Assembly: GCF_014885015.1 (NCBI RefSeq)
Contig: NZ_JABMIJ010000013.1
Coordinates: forward strand, 1-64,000
DNA length: 64,000 bases
Reading direction: 5' to 3'
Source: Spirabiliibacterium falconis
Lineage (GTDB): Bacteria; Pseudomonadota; Gammaproteobacteria; Enterobacterales; Pasteurellaceae
This document shows positions 55,448-63,243 of this stretch, piece by piece (position 1 is the first letter of the stretch; each line of letters opens with the position of its first letter). Made by a program: the position numbers and the translations under genes. The notes beneath the pieces were generated by a model. It searched no databases. It was not told the origin of the DNA and worked only from the letters and a program-made list of their open reading frames with translations.

Positions 55448-55506
55448 CAAATTGCTTGCAAATCAAGCAACCAAACAAAAAAGTGCGGTTTGATGACAAA
55501 AAGCAT

Positions 55507-55534
55507 TTGACTTATTTTCAGAAAATCGTATCAT
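55507..55534 (+). promoter_or_regulatory. Putative tRNA-cluster promoter
   Basis: TTGACT (55507-55512) and TATCAT (55529-55534) with a 16-bp spacer, 20 bases before the tRNA-Ser. No other promoter is obvious for the three tRNAs. Confidence 0.5.
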
Positions 55535-55553
55535 GTGCGCTCAAACCAAATGT

Positions 55554-55643
55554 GGTGAGATGGCCGAGAGGCTGAAGGCGCACCCCTGCTAAGGGTGTAT
55601 AGGGGAAACTCTATCGAGGGTTCGAATCCCTCTCTCACCGCCA
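55554..55643 (+). tRNA. tRNA-Ser (GCT)
   Basis: A 90-base class II tRNA with encoded CCA. The acceptor stem is GGTGAGA / TCTCACC, the anticodon loop CTGCTAA (GCT), and a long variable arm and TTCGAATCC T-loop are present. Confidence 0.97.
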
Positions 55644-55653
55644 TTTATACTGC

Positions 55654-55730
55654 GCATCCGTAGCTCAGCTGGATAGAGTACTCGGCTACGAACCGAGCGG
55701 TCAGAGGTTCGAATCCTCTCGGATGCGCCA
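55654..55730 (+). tRNA. tRNA-Arg (ACG), copy 1
   Basis: A 77-base tRNA with acceptor stem GCATCCG / CGGATGC, encoded CCA and anticodon loop CTACGAA (ACG). Identical to copy 2. Confidence 0.97.
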
Positions 55731-55789
55731 TTCACTTTTACTCTAGGTGAGTGTCAAAAGTCTAAGTGCGGTTTCAAACATATCTCAGC

Positions 55790-55866
55790 GCATCCGTAGC
55801 TCAGCTGGATAGAGTACTCGGCTACGAACCGAGCGGTCAGAGGTTCGAATCCTCTCGGATGCGCCA
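55790..55866 (+). tRNA. tRNA-Arg (ACG), copy 2
   Basis: An exact 77-base repeat of the tRNA-Arg at 55654-55730, separated by 59 bases that contain an uptake word (AAGTGCGGT at 55764). The ACG anticodon (inosine after TadA) reads CGT, CGC and CGA. Confidence 0.97.
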
Positions 55867-55870
55867 TTTA

Positions 55871-56194
55871 TTATTTCTTATCTGTTGTTAAAATTCTGGC
55901 AATATAAATCGCTAAGCTAAAGAAAACACCAACACTCACAAATAAATATAACATAGAAAAAAGTTTACCCAATGGGCTTTGTACATACACATGATGAAAA
56001 TCTATTGTTGCTGATGTCGCAACACTAAATAGTAGTGCATCAATCCAGCTAAATTGCTCAATACGATGATAAAATAACGTCCCTCCGAATAATATTGCCA
56101 TATATAATACAAGTAATGCCCGAAATGTACGGTTTTTCATTCCTAGCCACAAAGCTTTTAATAAACGTAATATTGTCAAAAAGAGTGAAATCAT
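55871..56194 (-). CDS. Two-TM ion-channel-like protein with altered filter
   Basis: A 107-residue membrane protein with the helix / pore-helix / helix layout of Ion_trans_2 (KcsA-like) channels. An outer helix (about 22-42) is followed by a pore segment (ALLFSVATSATIDFHH) and an inner helix (about 76-100, GKLFSMLYLFVSVGVFFSLA). The potassium filter T-V-G-Y-G-D aligns with T-I-D-F-H-H, so both filter glycines are missing. Ion selectivity is therefore unlikely to be that of a K+ channel. ATG 56194 is taken as start rather than a TTG four codons earlier; neither has a good ribosome site. Confidence 0.6.
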   Translation of the reverse strand: MISLFLTILRLLKALWLGMKNRTFRALLVLYMAILFGGTLFYHRIEQFSWIDALLFSVATSATIDFHHVYVQSPLGKLFSMLYLFVSVGVFFSLAIYIARILTTDKK

Positions 56195-56274
56195 AAAATG
56201 TGCCAACTGAATAACAATAGGAAAATCATAGCATATTTACAAAATACTTGTAATAAATTAAGAATACGTGTCAT

Positions 56275-56303
56275 TTGTATTTAAACGTCAAAAACTATAT
56301 AAT
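56275..56303 (+). promoter_or_regulatory. Putative promoter of the FTR1 gene
   Basis: TTGTAT (56275-56280) and a perfect TATAAT (56298-56303) with a 17-bp spacer, about 30 bases before the FTR1 ATG. Confidence 0.55.
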
Positions 56304-56333
56304 CTAGCGACAATTTACAATCAAGGACACATC

Positions 56334-57161
56334 ATGTTAGTTACCTTTCTCATTATGTTGCGCGAAGGGCTTGAAGCCGCATTAATCGTCGCAATTGTCG
56401 CTGGTTTTCTAAAGCAATCAGGTCATCGCCATATGATCCCTAAAGTATGGATTGGGGTACTAGCAGCCTTAATATTATGTGCCGCACTTGGGTACGGCAT
56501 TTACAAAGGCACGGGCGAAATTCCACAACAAGCACAAGCCATGGTAGCTGGCTCGATTGCATTAATTGCTGTAGGTATGCTGACATATATGATTTTATGG
56601 ATGAAAAAAGCGGCCCGCTCTGTCAAAAAACACTTACAAGATTCAGTCACAGCCGCCTTAGCACAAGGCAATGGTCAAGGTTGGGCGTTGGTCGGCATGG
56701 CATTTCTTGCCGTGGTACGAGAAGGGATTGAAACCGTATTTTTCCTCCTTGCGGTATTCCAACAAAGTAGCTCACAGTATATGCCACTAGGTGCAGTGCT
56801 CGGCTTAGCCTTTGCAATTGTGATCGGTTGGCTCATCTATGAAGGCAGTGTTAGCCTCAATTTAGCGAAATTTTTCCGCTGGACTGGTATCTTCTTAATT
56901 TTTGTTGCCGCAGGATTGATTGCAAGTGCCTTTCGCGGTTTTCATAATGCGGGCTTATGGCACTGGGGGCAAGAAGTGCTGTTCAATTGGTCAAATACAC
57001 TGAACGAAAAAAGCCCATTCGGGATTTTACTCGGTGGCATTTTCGGTTACACAGATCACCCAACAGTGAGTGATTTAGTCCTTTATTTTGGTTATTTAAT
57101 CCCTGTTTTATTCTTCTTTTTATATACTGCGAAACCTCGCACAACAAGTGCAAGTGCTTAA
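56334..57161 (+). CDS. efeU: FTR1-family iron permease (EfeU-like)
   Basis: A 275-residue inner-membrane protein with seven helices. It carries the two R-E-x-x-E iron motifs of the yeast Ftr1/bacterial EfeU family: MLREGLEAAL (about 8-17) and VVREGIETVFF. EfeU homologues import ferrous iron, usually with EfeO and EfeB. Neither of those genes is adjacent; instead a convergent cluster with two imelysin-like proteins (EfeO shares the imelysin-type M75 fold) and haem proteins faces it. The ATG at 56334 has an AAGGA site. Length as in E. coli EfeU. Confidence 0.9.
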   Translation: MLVTFLIMLREGLEAALIVAIVAGFLKQSGHRHMIPKVWIGVLAALILCAALGYGIYKGTGEIPQQAQAMVAGSIALIAVGMLTYMILWMKKAARSVKKHLQDSVTAALAQGNGQGWALVGMAFLAVVREGIETVFFLLAVFQQSSSQYMPLGAVLGLAFAIVIGWLIYEGSVSLNLAKFFRWTGIFLIFVAAGLIASAFRGFHNAGLWHWGQEVLFNWSNTLNEKSPFGILLGGIFGYTDHPTVSDLVLYFGYLIPVLFFFLYTAKPRTTSASA

Positions 57162-57165
57162 TAAT

Positions 57166-57194
57166 AAAACCGCACTTTCTAAAAGTGCGGTTTT
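57166..57194. terminator. Paired-USS bidirectional terminator
   Basis: A 13-bp perfect stem AAAACCGCACTTT / AAAGTGCGGTTTT with a 3-base loop, between the converging FTR1 and cytochrome c peroxidase genes. Confidence 0.85.
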
Positions 57195-57197
57195 ACG

Positions 57198-58406
57198 TTA
57201 TTGGCGTTCAGCATTTTTCATTTGTGCCTCTGCTCGTGCTTTTTTCTGTTGCTCTAGCAATGGCTCATAGCGTTTATCAGTTAATGTTTCCATAAATGCC
57301 ACTAATGCATCGACTTTGCGATCAGTTAGTTTTTTGGCGAGTAATTTATCCACACTCAACGTACCCGCCACTTCTGGTTTGCCCCATGGCTTGCCTGTTT
57401 CAGGGTTAATTTTATTGTCTGGGTTGTTGTATTTATCATAGAACAAGACCACAGTACGCAAATCGTTAAATACACCATTGTGCATATACGGGCCTGTCAC
57501 AGCCACATTACGCAAGGTTGGCACTTTAAATTTACCACGCTGTTTTGCTCTATCTGCTGGATCGGTAATCATTGGATTTTCCGCTAGCCCTTCATCTTTA
57601 AAGTCACTCGGTAGCGAATTCAAAGCCAGTAACTCAGGATTGGACGGCACACCAATATTATGATATTCGTAATTCGTAAACGTTTCATTTTTACGATCTT
57701 CACGTTTTTCTAGTGTATGACACTCAATACATTTCACGTTATTATTGGAGAAAAAGAGTGTTCGTCCCAAATCTTCTAACAACGTCAATTCATATTCACC
57801 ACGCAAATAACGATCGTATTTCGAGTCAAAAGGGGCAAATTCAGGTGTCATTTCATACGCGGCTATCGCATCTGTCATGGCTGCATAAGCTGTTTTGGTG
57901 CTATCCCAGACCGTTTCGCCGTAGAGCTTAATAAAATTGTCATAATAAAATGGTTTTGCTTTAATACGTTTGACCACTTCATCTTCATTGCCCATTGCCA
58001 TTTCAACAGGGTTGACTGGCGGTCCGCCTGCTTGAGCCGCAAGATCCAATGCTCGTCCATCTAAAAATTGCCCGCCGATGTACTCGCCTTTTTTCTCATT
58101 ATAATGAAAGTGCGGTGAAAATTTAGCATAGGCTGCGGTTGGTGCATTGCGTATACCAAACGAATGCCCATCACTGCCCTCAGAGACAATACCCTTGGCT
58201 TTAGTGATACGCCCATCAGTATAGCCATGGTCTGGGCTGTGGCAACTTGAACAACTTTCATTTTGATAAAATGAAAGATCTGTATCAAAAAAGAGTGCTT
58301 CGCCAAGTGCAACTTTATCAACTTGTGCCACTTTCGCGAGGGCGAGATTTCCTGCGCAAACGGTGCTCGCTGCGCTGACGATTAAAGCAAGATAACGTTT
58401 TTTCAT
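57198..58406 (-). CDS. Di-heme cytochrome c peroxidase family protein
   Basis: A 402-residue periplasmic protein with signal peptide (MKKRYLALIVSAASTVCAGN, cleavage near ALA-K). It has two c-haem sites, CSSCH (52-56) and CIECH (226-230), and the family blocks IRNAPTAAYA and KVPTLRNVAVTGPYMHNG. These belong to the CcpA/MauG superfamily, which reduces hydrogen peroxide or oxidises protein or metal substrates. The C-terminus has a charged coil (LEQQKKARAEAQMKNAERQ). The ATG has a GGAG site and lies 89 bases inside the preceding gene. Last gene of the imelysin operon. Confidence 0.9.
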   Translation of the reverse strand: MKKRYLALIVSAASTVCAGNLALAKVAQVDKVALGEALFFDTDLSFYQNESCSSCHSPDHGYTDGRITKAKGIVSEGSDGHSFGIRNAPTAAYAKFSPHFHYNEKKGEYIGGQFLDGRALDLAAQAGGPPVNPVEMAMGNEDEVVKRIKAKPFYYDNFIKLYGETVWDSTKTAYAAMTDAIAAYEMTPEFAPFDSKYDRYLRGEYELTLLEDLGRTLFFSNNNVKCIECHTLEKREDRKNETFTNYEYHNIGVPSNPELLALNSLPSDFKDEGLAENPMITDPADRAKQRGKFKVPTLRNVAVTGPYMHNGVFNDLRTVVLFYDKYNNPDNKINPETGKPWGKPEVAGTLSVDKLLAKKLTDRKVDALVAFMETLTDKRYEPLLEQQKKARAEAQMKNAERQ

Positions 58407-59325
58407 GATTTTTACTCCACAACATCCAGCAGTCAACAAACGGCTGCTTGAATAAATCCAATAACGTACGGTAATGCGTTGCCATTTTTTCTGGAAAACC
58501 AAAGGGTGGCGGGCTATCAATGTGTTCACTGGTTTGCAACGTACCAAAAGTGCGGTCAAACACACTTAAATATCCCCCGAAATTTCGCCCAGCATACGCA
58601 TAAGTATGATGCAATTGATGCTGTGCCGGTGAAATAAACCAACGCTCTAGCCACTTAGGATAGCGTAGGTAAATATGTGAATGGCGCAAATTGCCGCCGA
58701 GCATTGCCATAAGCCAAATAAAAATGTTGGCACCACCAATCATATACATATCAATCCCTGCACCAAATGCCCAAAGAAATACACCTGTTACGCCACCTGC
58801 AACGAGTGCATAACGTAATCCAAATAACACATTCTCTAACGGATGCACGCGGTAAAATGTGATCGGATTTAACACAGGTGCACTATGGTGCACTTTATGA
58901 AATTGCCACAGCCACGGCACAGTGTGGAGCCAACGGTGCAACCAATAGCGAGAAAACTCACTCGCGACAAAAAGTGCGGTTGTATAGCATAATGTAACGA
59001 GCCAAGATGCCCACATCAAATGCAATGGCACGTGGATTTTTAACAGAATAAGATTAGTATAAAGCGCAACGGTTTTGGCGGATAAAATTAAAGGCAATAG
59101 AAGATAAACTTTTACCAACCACACCGCAATAAAATAGCGATAATCCAACAATGCACTAGGATGAAGCCAATACGCTTTTGCGTCACCTAAATGGGTGCGA
59201 ATGGATGTGGCTTGCCGACGTGGCTGGCATAAGACATACAACAAGGCAATCGCAAACGCACTGGCAAGATACCCCCAATATAAACGTTGTTGTGGGTTGA
59301 ATAAATAGTCATCGAGTAACGGCAC
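58318..59325 (-). CDS. Sterol desaturase/fatty-acid hydroxylase-like enzyme
   Basis: A 335-residue integral membrane protein with about five helices and the histidine clusters of the FA_hydroxylase superfamily: HRWLH, HKVHHS, HLRHSH-like NLRHSHIY and HQLHH. These bind a di-iron centre that hydroxylates or desaturates lipid-like substrates using oxygen. The last ~30 residues (SCFNRQRSEHRLRRKSRPRE) are basic and overlap the signal-peptide region of the next gene; they are probably an extension after loss of an earlier stop codon. It sits between the second imelysin and the peroxidase. Substrate unknown. Confidence 0.82.
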   Translation of the reverse strand: MPLLDDYLFNPQQRLYWGYLASAFAIALLYVLCQPRRQATSIRTHLGDAKAYWLHPSALLDYRYFIAVWLVKVYLLLPLILSAKTVALYTNLILLKIHVPLHLMWASWLVTLCYTTALFVASEFSRYWLHRWLHTVPWLWQFHKVHHSAPVLNPITFYRVHPLENVLFGLRYALVAGGVTGVFLWAFGAGIDMYMIGGANIFIWLMAMLGGNLRHSHIYLRYPKWLERWFISPAQHQLHHTYAYAGRNFGGYLSVFDRTFGTLQTSEHIDSPPPFGFPEKMATHYRTLLDLFKQPFVDCWMLWSKNHEKTLSCFNRQRSEHRLRRKSRPRESGTS

Positions 59326-59337
59326 TATGGCACCTTC

Positions 59338-60360
59338 TTAATCTCCATCAGCTTCAAGAATTTTTGCCATCACGGGCAAGGCTTGAATGAGATTATTATA
59401 GTAACTTATTTGCAATTTACCGACGATTTGATACAACAATTTGCTATGTTGCTGATCGAAATCAAATTCACTCTTATTTAATGCTGCCACTTCAGCTTGT
59501 GCTTGTGCTAATTCGGTTTGCGCCTGCTCAAGTTGTTTTTGTGCACCGTAAATATCCGCAATTTCAACAAAATTTGGGAATGTTTGAGGGCTAATCAATT
59601 CGCTCTGGGTTTGCAGAATTTGCTCAATCGCAGCCAAACTTAGATGGCTTAAAAAATACTCCGCACGACGAGGATCAGGCTGATTAAGGTATTTTTTCGT
59701 CAACCCTGCCACATCGCCAATCCGCCAATCTTTCAAACTTAACGTTTGGTTCGCCAGCACATTCGCCAGCATTGACAACGCATTATCTCGTGCACTTAAA
59801 AACGCCTCACGGTGTGTTTCATACACTGCGGCAATATCACGTAATCGTTCACAGATATTCTCACTAATGCCTTTGGCAATCGCCAATTCTCGTGCGTTCA
59901 CTTCATCATCTGCATACAACACGGCCTCAAGCGCATTGACAGTTTTGTACGAATGTTTATAAAGTGCGGTCTTAGGCTCAGAGCTACTTTTTAGCACTTT
60001 ACGCATCTGTTCTGTAATGCTTTCATTGCCCACGTGAAAAATGTCTAAATAGCGGGGATAATCAATGGCATCCTGATCAAGCTCACCCGCAATATACGTT
60101 GCCTCAACTGCTTTCCAGCGTAAAATTAAGGCTTTAAAGCCTTGGTCGAGTGCTGCACTGCGCACACCAACACTTGCATGGTCTAATGTTTGCTGCCACG
60201 CATGACATTGCTGTACCGCACTTTGCGCATTTTTGACAATCACATTATCATACATTGCCCCAAGCGCTTCGTCTTGCTGTGCATTGGGATCTTTCATCAA
60301 CACTAATACACCCACCACGCTCACCAGCGCAATAACAATCGCAACTTTCTTTATCTTCAT
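59338..60360 (-). CDS. Imelysin-like (M75) lipid-anchored or periplasmic protein
   Basis: A 340-residue, mostly helical protein of the imelysin/M75 superfamily. The N-terminal hydrophobic stretch (about 5-22) is a signal anchor rather than a clear cleavable signal. It lacks the usual GxHxxE: the matching segment reads TVNALE (140-145), with Asn in place of His. A Gln/Ala-rich coiled coil (about 275-300, LEQAQTELAQAQAEVAALNK) follows. Its start overlaps the upstream di-heme gene by 4 bases (ATGA), so the two are translated together. Likely a structural or regulatory partner of the other imelysin. Confidence 0.75.
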   Translation of the reverse strand: MKIKKVAIVIALVSVVGVLVLMKDPNAQQDEALGAMYDNVIVKNAQSAVQQCHAWQQTLDHASVGVRSAALDQGFKALILRWKAVEATYIAGELDQDAIDYPRYLDIFHVGNESITEQMRKVLKSSSEPKTALYKHSYKTVNALEAVLYADDEVNARELAIAKGISENICERLRDIAAVYETHREAFLSARDNALSMLANVLANQTLSLKDWRIGDVAGLTKKYLNQPDPRRAEYFLSHLSLAAIEQILQTQSELISPQTFPNFVEIADIYGAQKQLEQAQTELAQAQAEVAALNKSEFDFDQQHSKLLYQIVGKLQISYYNNLIQALPVMAKILEADGD

Positions 60361-61730
60361 AACGACTCCACAAAATCCAACAACGCTTGTCTGTCGGCTG
60401 CATTTAATTGTTTAAACTTTTCCTTACTTGCTTGCCCTTGCCCACTATGCCACAAAATCGCTTCGCTGACATTGCGTGCACGGGCATCATGTAATAATGC
60501 AATACCTGCATTAATGCGCGCATTTAACCCCCAAAGTGCGGTGGTGCGCCATTCACTTGCACTGGCTTCAAACTCTGGACGGTTATCCGAAAGTGCTTCG
60601 CCCATATCATGTAGCAATAAATCGGTATAGGGCATAAAACGAATATGATCTGCCGTTTCTAACACGGGAGTGTGGCACTCATTACATCCAATTTGCTGAA
60701 AAAGCTGTTCACCCTTTTGATGTAAGCCTTCACTCACGTTAGCAGGTGATCGAAGTTTCGTAAGATAAAAAGCAATGGCATTTAAACGAGCAAGTGGCAA
60801 ATCCAGCAAACCTTGTGGGGAATTTCTAGACGGTGTTGCATTTAAACATTCCGTTTGTGCAGCGGTACAATTTTCCATTGGGAAAAATGGATTTGTCAGC
60901 CCCATATCATTATGGGCTGCGTCCGCCGTTTGCATCCGCACACTGCTATGAGCCGCCTTATAACCAAACCGTCCCAGCTCTGTTTGTTGCGTGAATGGAT
61001 TATACACCCACTGCACTTTGCCTTTGACCGCACTTTGCCCTGCAGCTTGTGTTTCTGCCATAGCAATAATCGTCTCGTCAGGTACTTTTTCCAGCAAGCC
61101 AAGTCCTGTCAATACAGGCGCAACTCGCAGGCTTATACGCGTATCTTTATCCAGTGCACCATAATTTAGCTCGCTTAAATGCCCGATGGGGCGACGTAAC
61201 TCCACTTGGCTGCCGTCCGCCAATGTTTCCAAATGGGTTTCCCATGAAACATCGGTCTTGGCTTCAAATAGCACTGAACCTGTGGCATTTATGGCAATTT
61301 GACCACCATAGACTGGATCGACCATCGTAACACTCTGTGCTGGACGCAAATGATGGCGAGCAGGTTGCGACAATTTAAAAACCAAAGTGCGGTTCACACC
61401 ACCTGGTTTATTGATCTGTGCTTTATGACGACTTTCACTATGGCACGCCACACACGCATTGGCATTAAATAATGGTCCAAGCCCATCACGTGCAGTTGTC
61501 GCACTTGGTGCAACAACCCAAGGAATAGTGAAAAAGGAACGCCCAAGCATAAATTCATCTAACTCAGCATCACTTAATCCTTTCACACTGCGATGGGTAG
61601 GCAACTGTGTACGTTGTTCAAATAACGCTTGGTTAGACGGCTCAGCGGTAAGCGAAAGAGAGAAAAAAAGGAACACTGCACCTAGAAAATAAGGTGCAGT
61701 GTGAGCATATTTGCGTAATAGCATCATCAT
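60357..61730 (-). CDS. Di-heme oxidoreductase family protein (DUF1111)
   Basis: A 457-residue secreted protein of the DHOR/thiol-oxidoreductase-like family. A signal segment (about 12-29) is followed by the GRSFFTIPWVVAPSATTARDGLGPLFNANAC region in pieces, with haem motifs CVACH (93-97) and CNECH (349-353). The C-terminal part has LLLHDMGEALSDNR and WRTTALWGLN, a pattern shared with di-haem peroxidases. It very often occurs next to imelysin genes in marine and pathogenic bacteria. It is second in the operon, 49 bases after irpA. The electron partner is unknown. Confidence 0.88.
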   Translation of the reverse strand: MMMLLRKYAHTAPYFLGAVFLFFSLSLTAEPSNQALFEQRTQLPTHRSVKGLSDAELDEFMLGRSFFTIPWVVAPSATTARDGLGPLFNANACVACHSESRHKAQINKPGGVNRTLVFKLSQPARHHLRPAQSVTMVDPVYGGQIAINATGSVLFEAKTDVSWETHLETLADGSQVELRRPIGHLSELNYGALDKDTRISLRVAPVLTGLGLLEKVPDETIIAMAETQAAGQSAVKGKVQWVYNPFTQQTELGRFGYKAAHSSVRMQTADAAHNDMGLTNPFFPMENCTAAQTECLNATPSRNSPQGLLDLPLARLNAIAFYLTKLRSPANVSEGLHQKGEQLFQQIGCNECHTPVLETADHIRFMPYTDLLLHDMGEALSDNRPEFEASASEWRTTALWGLNARINAGIALLHDARARNVSEAILWHSGQGQASKEKFKQLNAADRQALLDFVESL

Positions 61731-61779
61731 TCAGTGTTACATATTGGCGACATTTACATTTGCCGCCAATGTTAGTAGA

Positions 61780-63126
61780 TTATTTCTCGTAATCGTGATT
61801 TTCTTCACTGTCTGTTACATCATCAGTGGTTAAACTCACACCATAATTTTTCGCGACCACCACCATTTGATCACCAAGGCGACGCAATTCATTTTTCAGG
61901 CTAACGATATTTTGCGCCTCAGCTTTATTTTCTGGGTGAATTTGATAATCAAAGTGCATAGTTGTTTTCGCTAAATGATCAATTTTTGCGATACGACCAT
62001 TGATGCTTTTTAACATTTTTTCAATCTCTGCTTTATCTTGAGCATTTAACGCATCAATTGGTGCTTGACCAATTTTTTTACCATTGTACTGCCCCAACAA
62101 TACGTTTTCAAAGCCTAAGAAATTTTGTGCAATATCACGATGCGTATTATCAGAGAAGCAAGAATGCTCGTCTTCTTCACTTGGTGTTAACACTGCAACA
62201 GCGATACGCTCATTTGCTAATTCTGATTTAATAAACATCCCCATACCGATGAAGATATTTTTTAATGCTTCTGCTTCAGGAATGTTCTCTTTTGCTTTCT
62301 CGCCTGCAAGTTTACCGAGTAGTGCTTGACGATATTCACCATCTGGCGTCCACGCACTGTAAACAAGCTCTAAATCGCTGACCAATTTTTCAGCCGCCGC
62401 TTTTAAGTAATCCAAACGACGTTGTGCAAATTTATCCGTTGTAAAGTCGCTTAAAGGACGTTGACCTGCTGTCATCGCACCGTTGGTGATCTTATCTTCA
62501 ATAAAATTGTTGTAGTCTTGATCTTGACCCCATAATAAAAACTCAATGGCATGATAACCCGATGCTACGTTAGCTTCACCACCATTTTCATTGAGATCGG
62601 TAATCACGTCTGGCGTGATTTTATCAACGTTCACATCACTTGGATTTTCGCCACCTGGATTAAATTTCCCCGTTGAATCAATGATATTACCACTGGTTTT
62701 TTTACCTTCAGCATCGATCGTGTAATCGATCATATTTTCATCAAGTGGCCAAGCATTAATTTGGCTTTCTTTATTGCCGTATTTCTCTTCAACCCATCCT
62801 TCTTCAGCATCAATTGGCCCCTGTGAAAGACGGAAAATTTCAGACTGACCATAAGATTCACGTGAATCAATCCACGCCTGCTTAGCATTTTTCAACGTTT
62901 CTTCCGTTGGATTTTTTGCAAATGCCTCAATGGCTTGCTGTAATTTTTTAGCATCTTTTACGCTGTCCGCATAAGATAAATCCGCAATCTGAGCATAGGT
63001 GGTTAAAAATGACTGCGCTTGTTGCACTTGTGCGCTGGTTAAATCAGCTGCATTCGCGCTTAGCACCACACTGCTTACAGCAAGACCAGTGCAAATAGCA
63101 ACAGTTAAGGTTTTTAATTTCAACAT
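61780..63126 (-). CDS. Imelysin / iron-regulated protein (IrpA-like)
   Basis: A 448-residue periplasmic imelysin with signal peptide ending ANA-ADL (about 26). It keeps the family's GxHxxE at residues 190-195 (GYHAIEFLLWGQD), plus GPIDAEEGW (about 103) and INAWPLDENMIDY (about 123). Members are iron-regulated, some bind iron, and none has been clearly shown to be a protease. A possible Fur-like half-site lies upstream. It is first gene of the five-gene unit running to 57198, and its expected partner is the di-haem protein behind it. Confidence 0.9.
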   Translation of the reverse strand: MLKLKTLTVAICTGLAVSSVVLSANAADLTSAQVQQAQSFLTTYAQIADLSYADSVKDAKKLQQAIEAFAKNPTEETLKNAKQAWIDSRESYGQSEIFRLSQGPIDAEEGWVEEKYGNKESQINAWPLDENMIDYTIDAEGKKTSGNIIDSTGKFNPGGENPSDVNVDKITPDVITDLNENGGEANVASGYHAIEFLLWGQDQDYNNFIEDKITNGAMTAGQRPLSDFTTDKFAQRRLDYLKAAAEKLVSDLELVYSAWTPDGEYRQALLGKLAGEKAKENIPEAEALKNIFIGMGMFIKSELANERIAVAVLTPSEEDEHSCFSDNTHRDIAQNFLGFENVLLGQYNGKKIGQAPIDALNAQDKAEIEKMLKSINGRIAKIDHLAKTTMHFDYQIHPENKAEAQNIVSLKNELRRLGDQMVVVAKNYGVSLTTDDVTDSEENHDYEK

Positions 63127-63163
63127 AGAATTCTCCTTGGATGAAAAATAGAATAATTGTAAA

Positions 63164-63178
63164 TACTAACTATTATCA
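63164..63178 (-). promoter_or_regulatory. Weak Fur-like site before irpA
   Basis: On the minus strand TGATAATAGTTAGTA has one perfect 7-base Fur half-site (TGATAAT) and a poor second half, 38-52 bases before the imelysin ATG. Only 12 of 19 consensus positions fit, so this is tentative. Confidence 0.3.
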
Positions 63179-63243
63179 GTCAATTTCATCCTAATATCAA
63201 ATTTTATCCACCTAAAGAGGTAGATTTTTAACCGCACTTTTTG

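Noticed and set aside
56207-56240. A Fur box upstream of FTR1
   Set aside because: The best stretch (around AAAATCATAGCA) agrees with the consensus no better than random AT-rich DNA.
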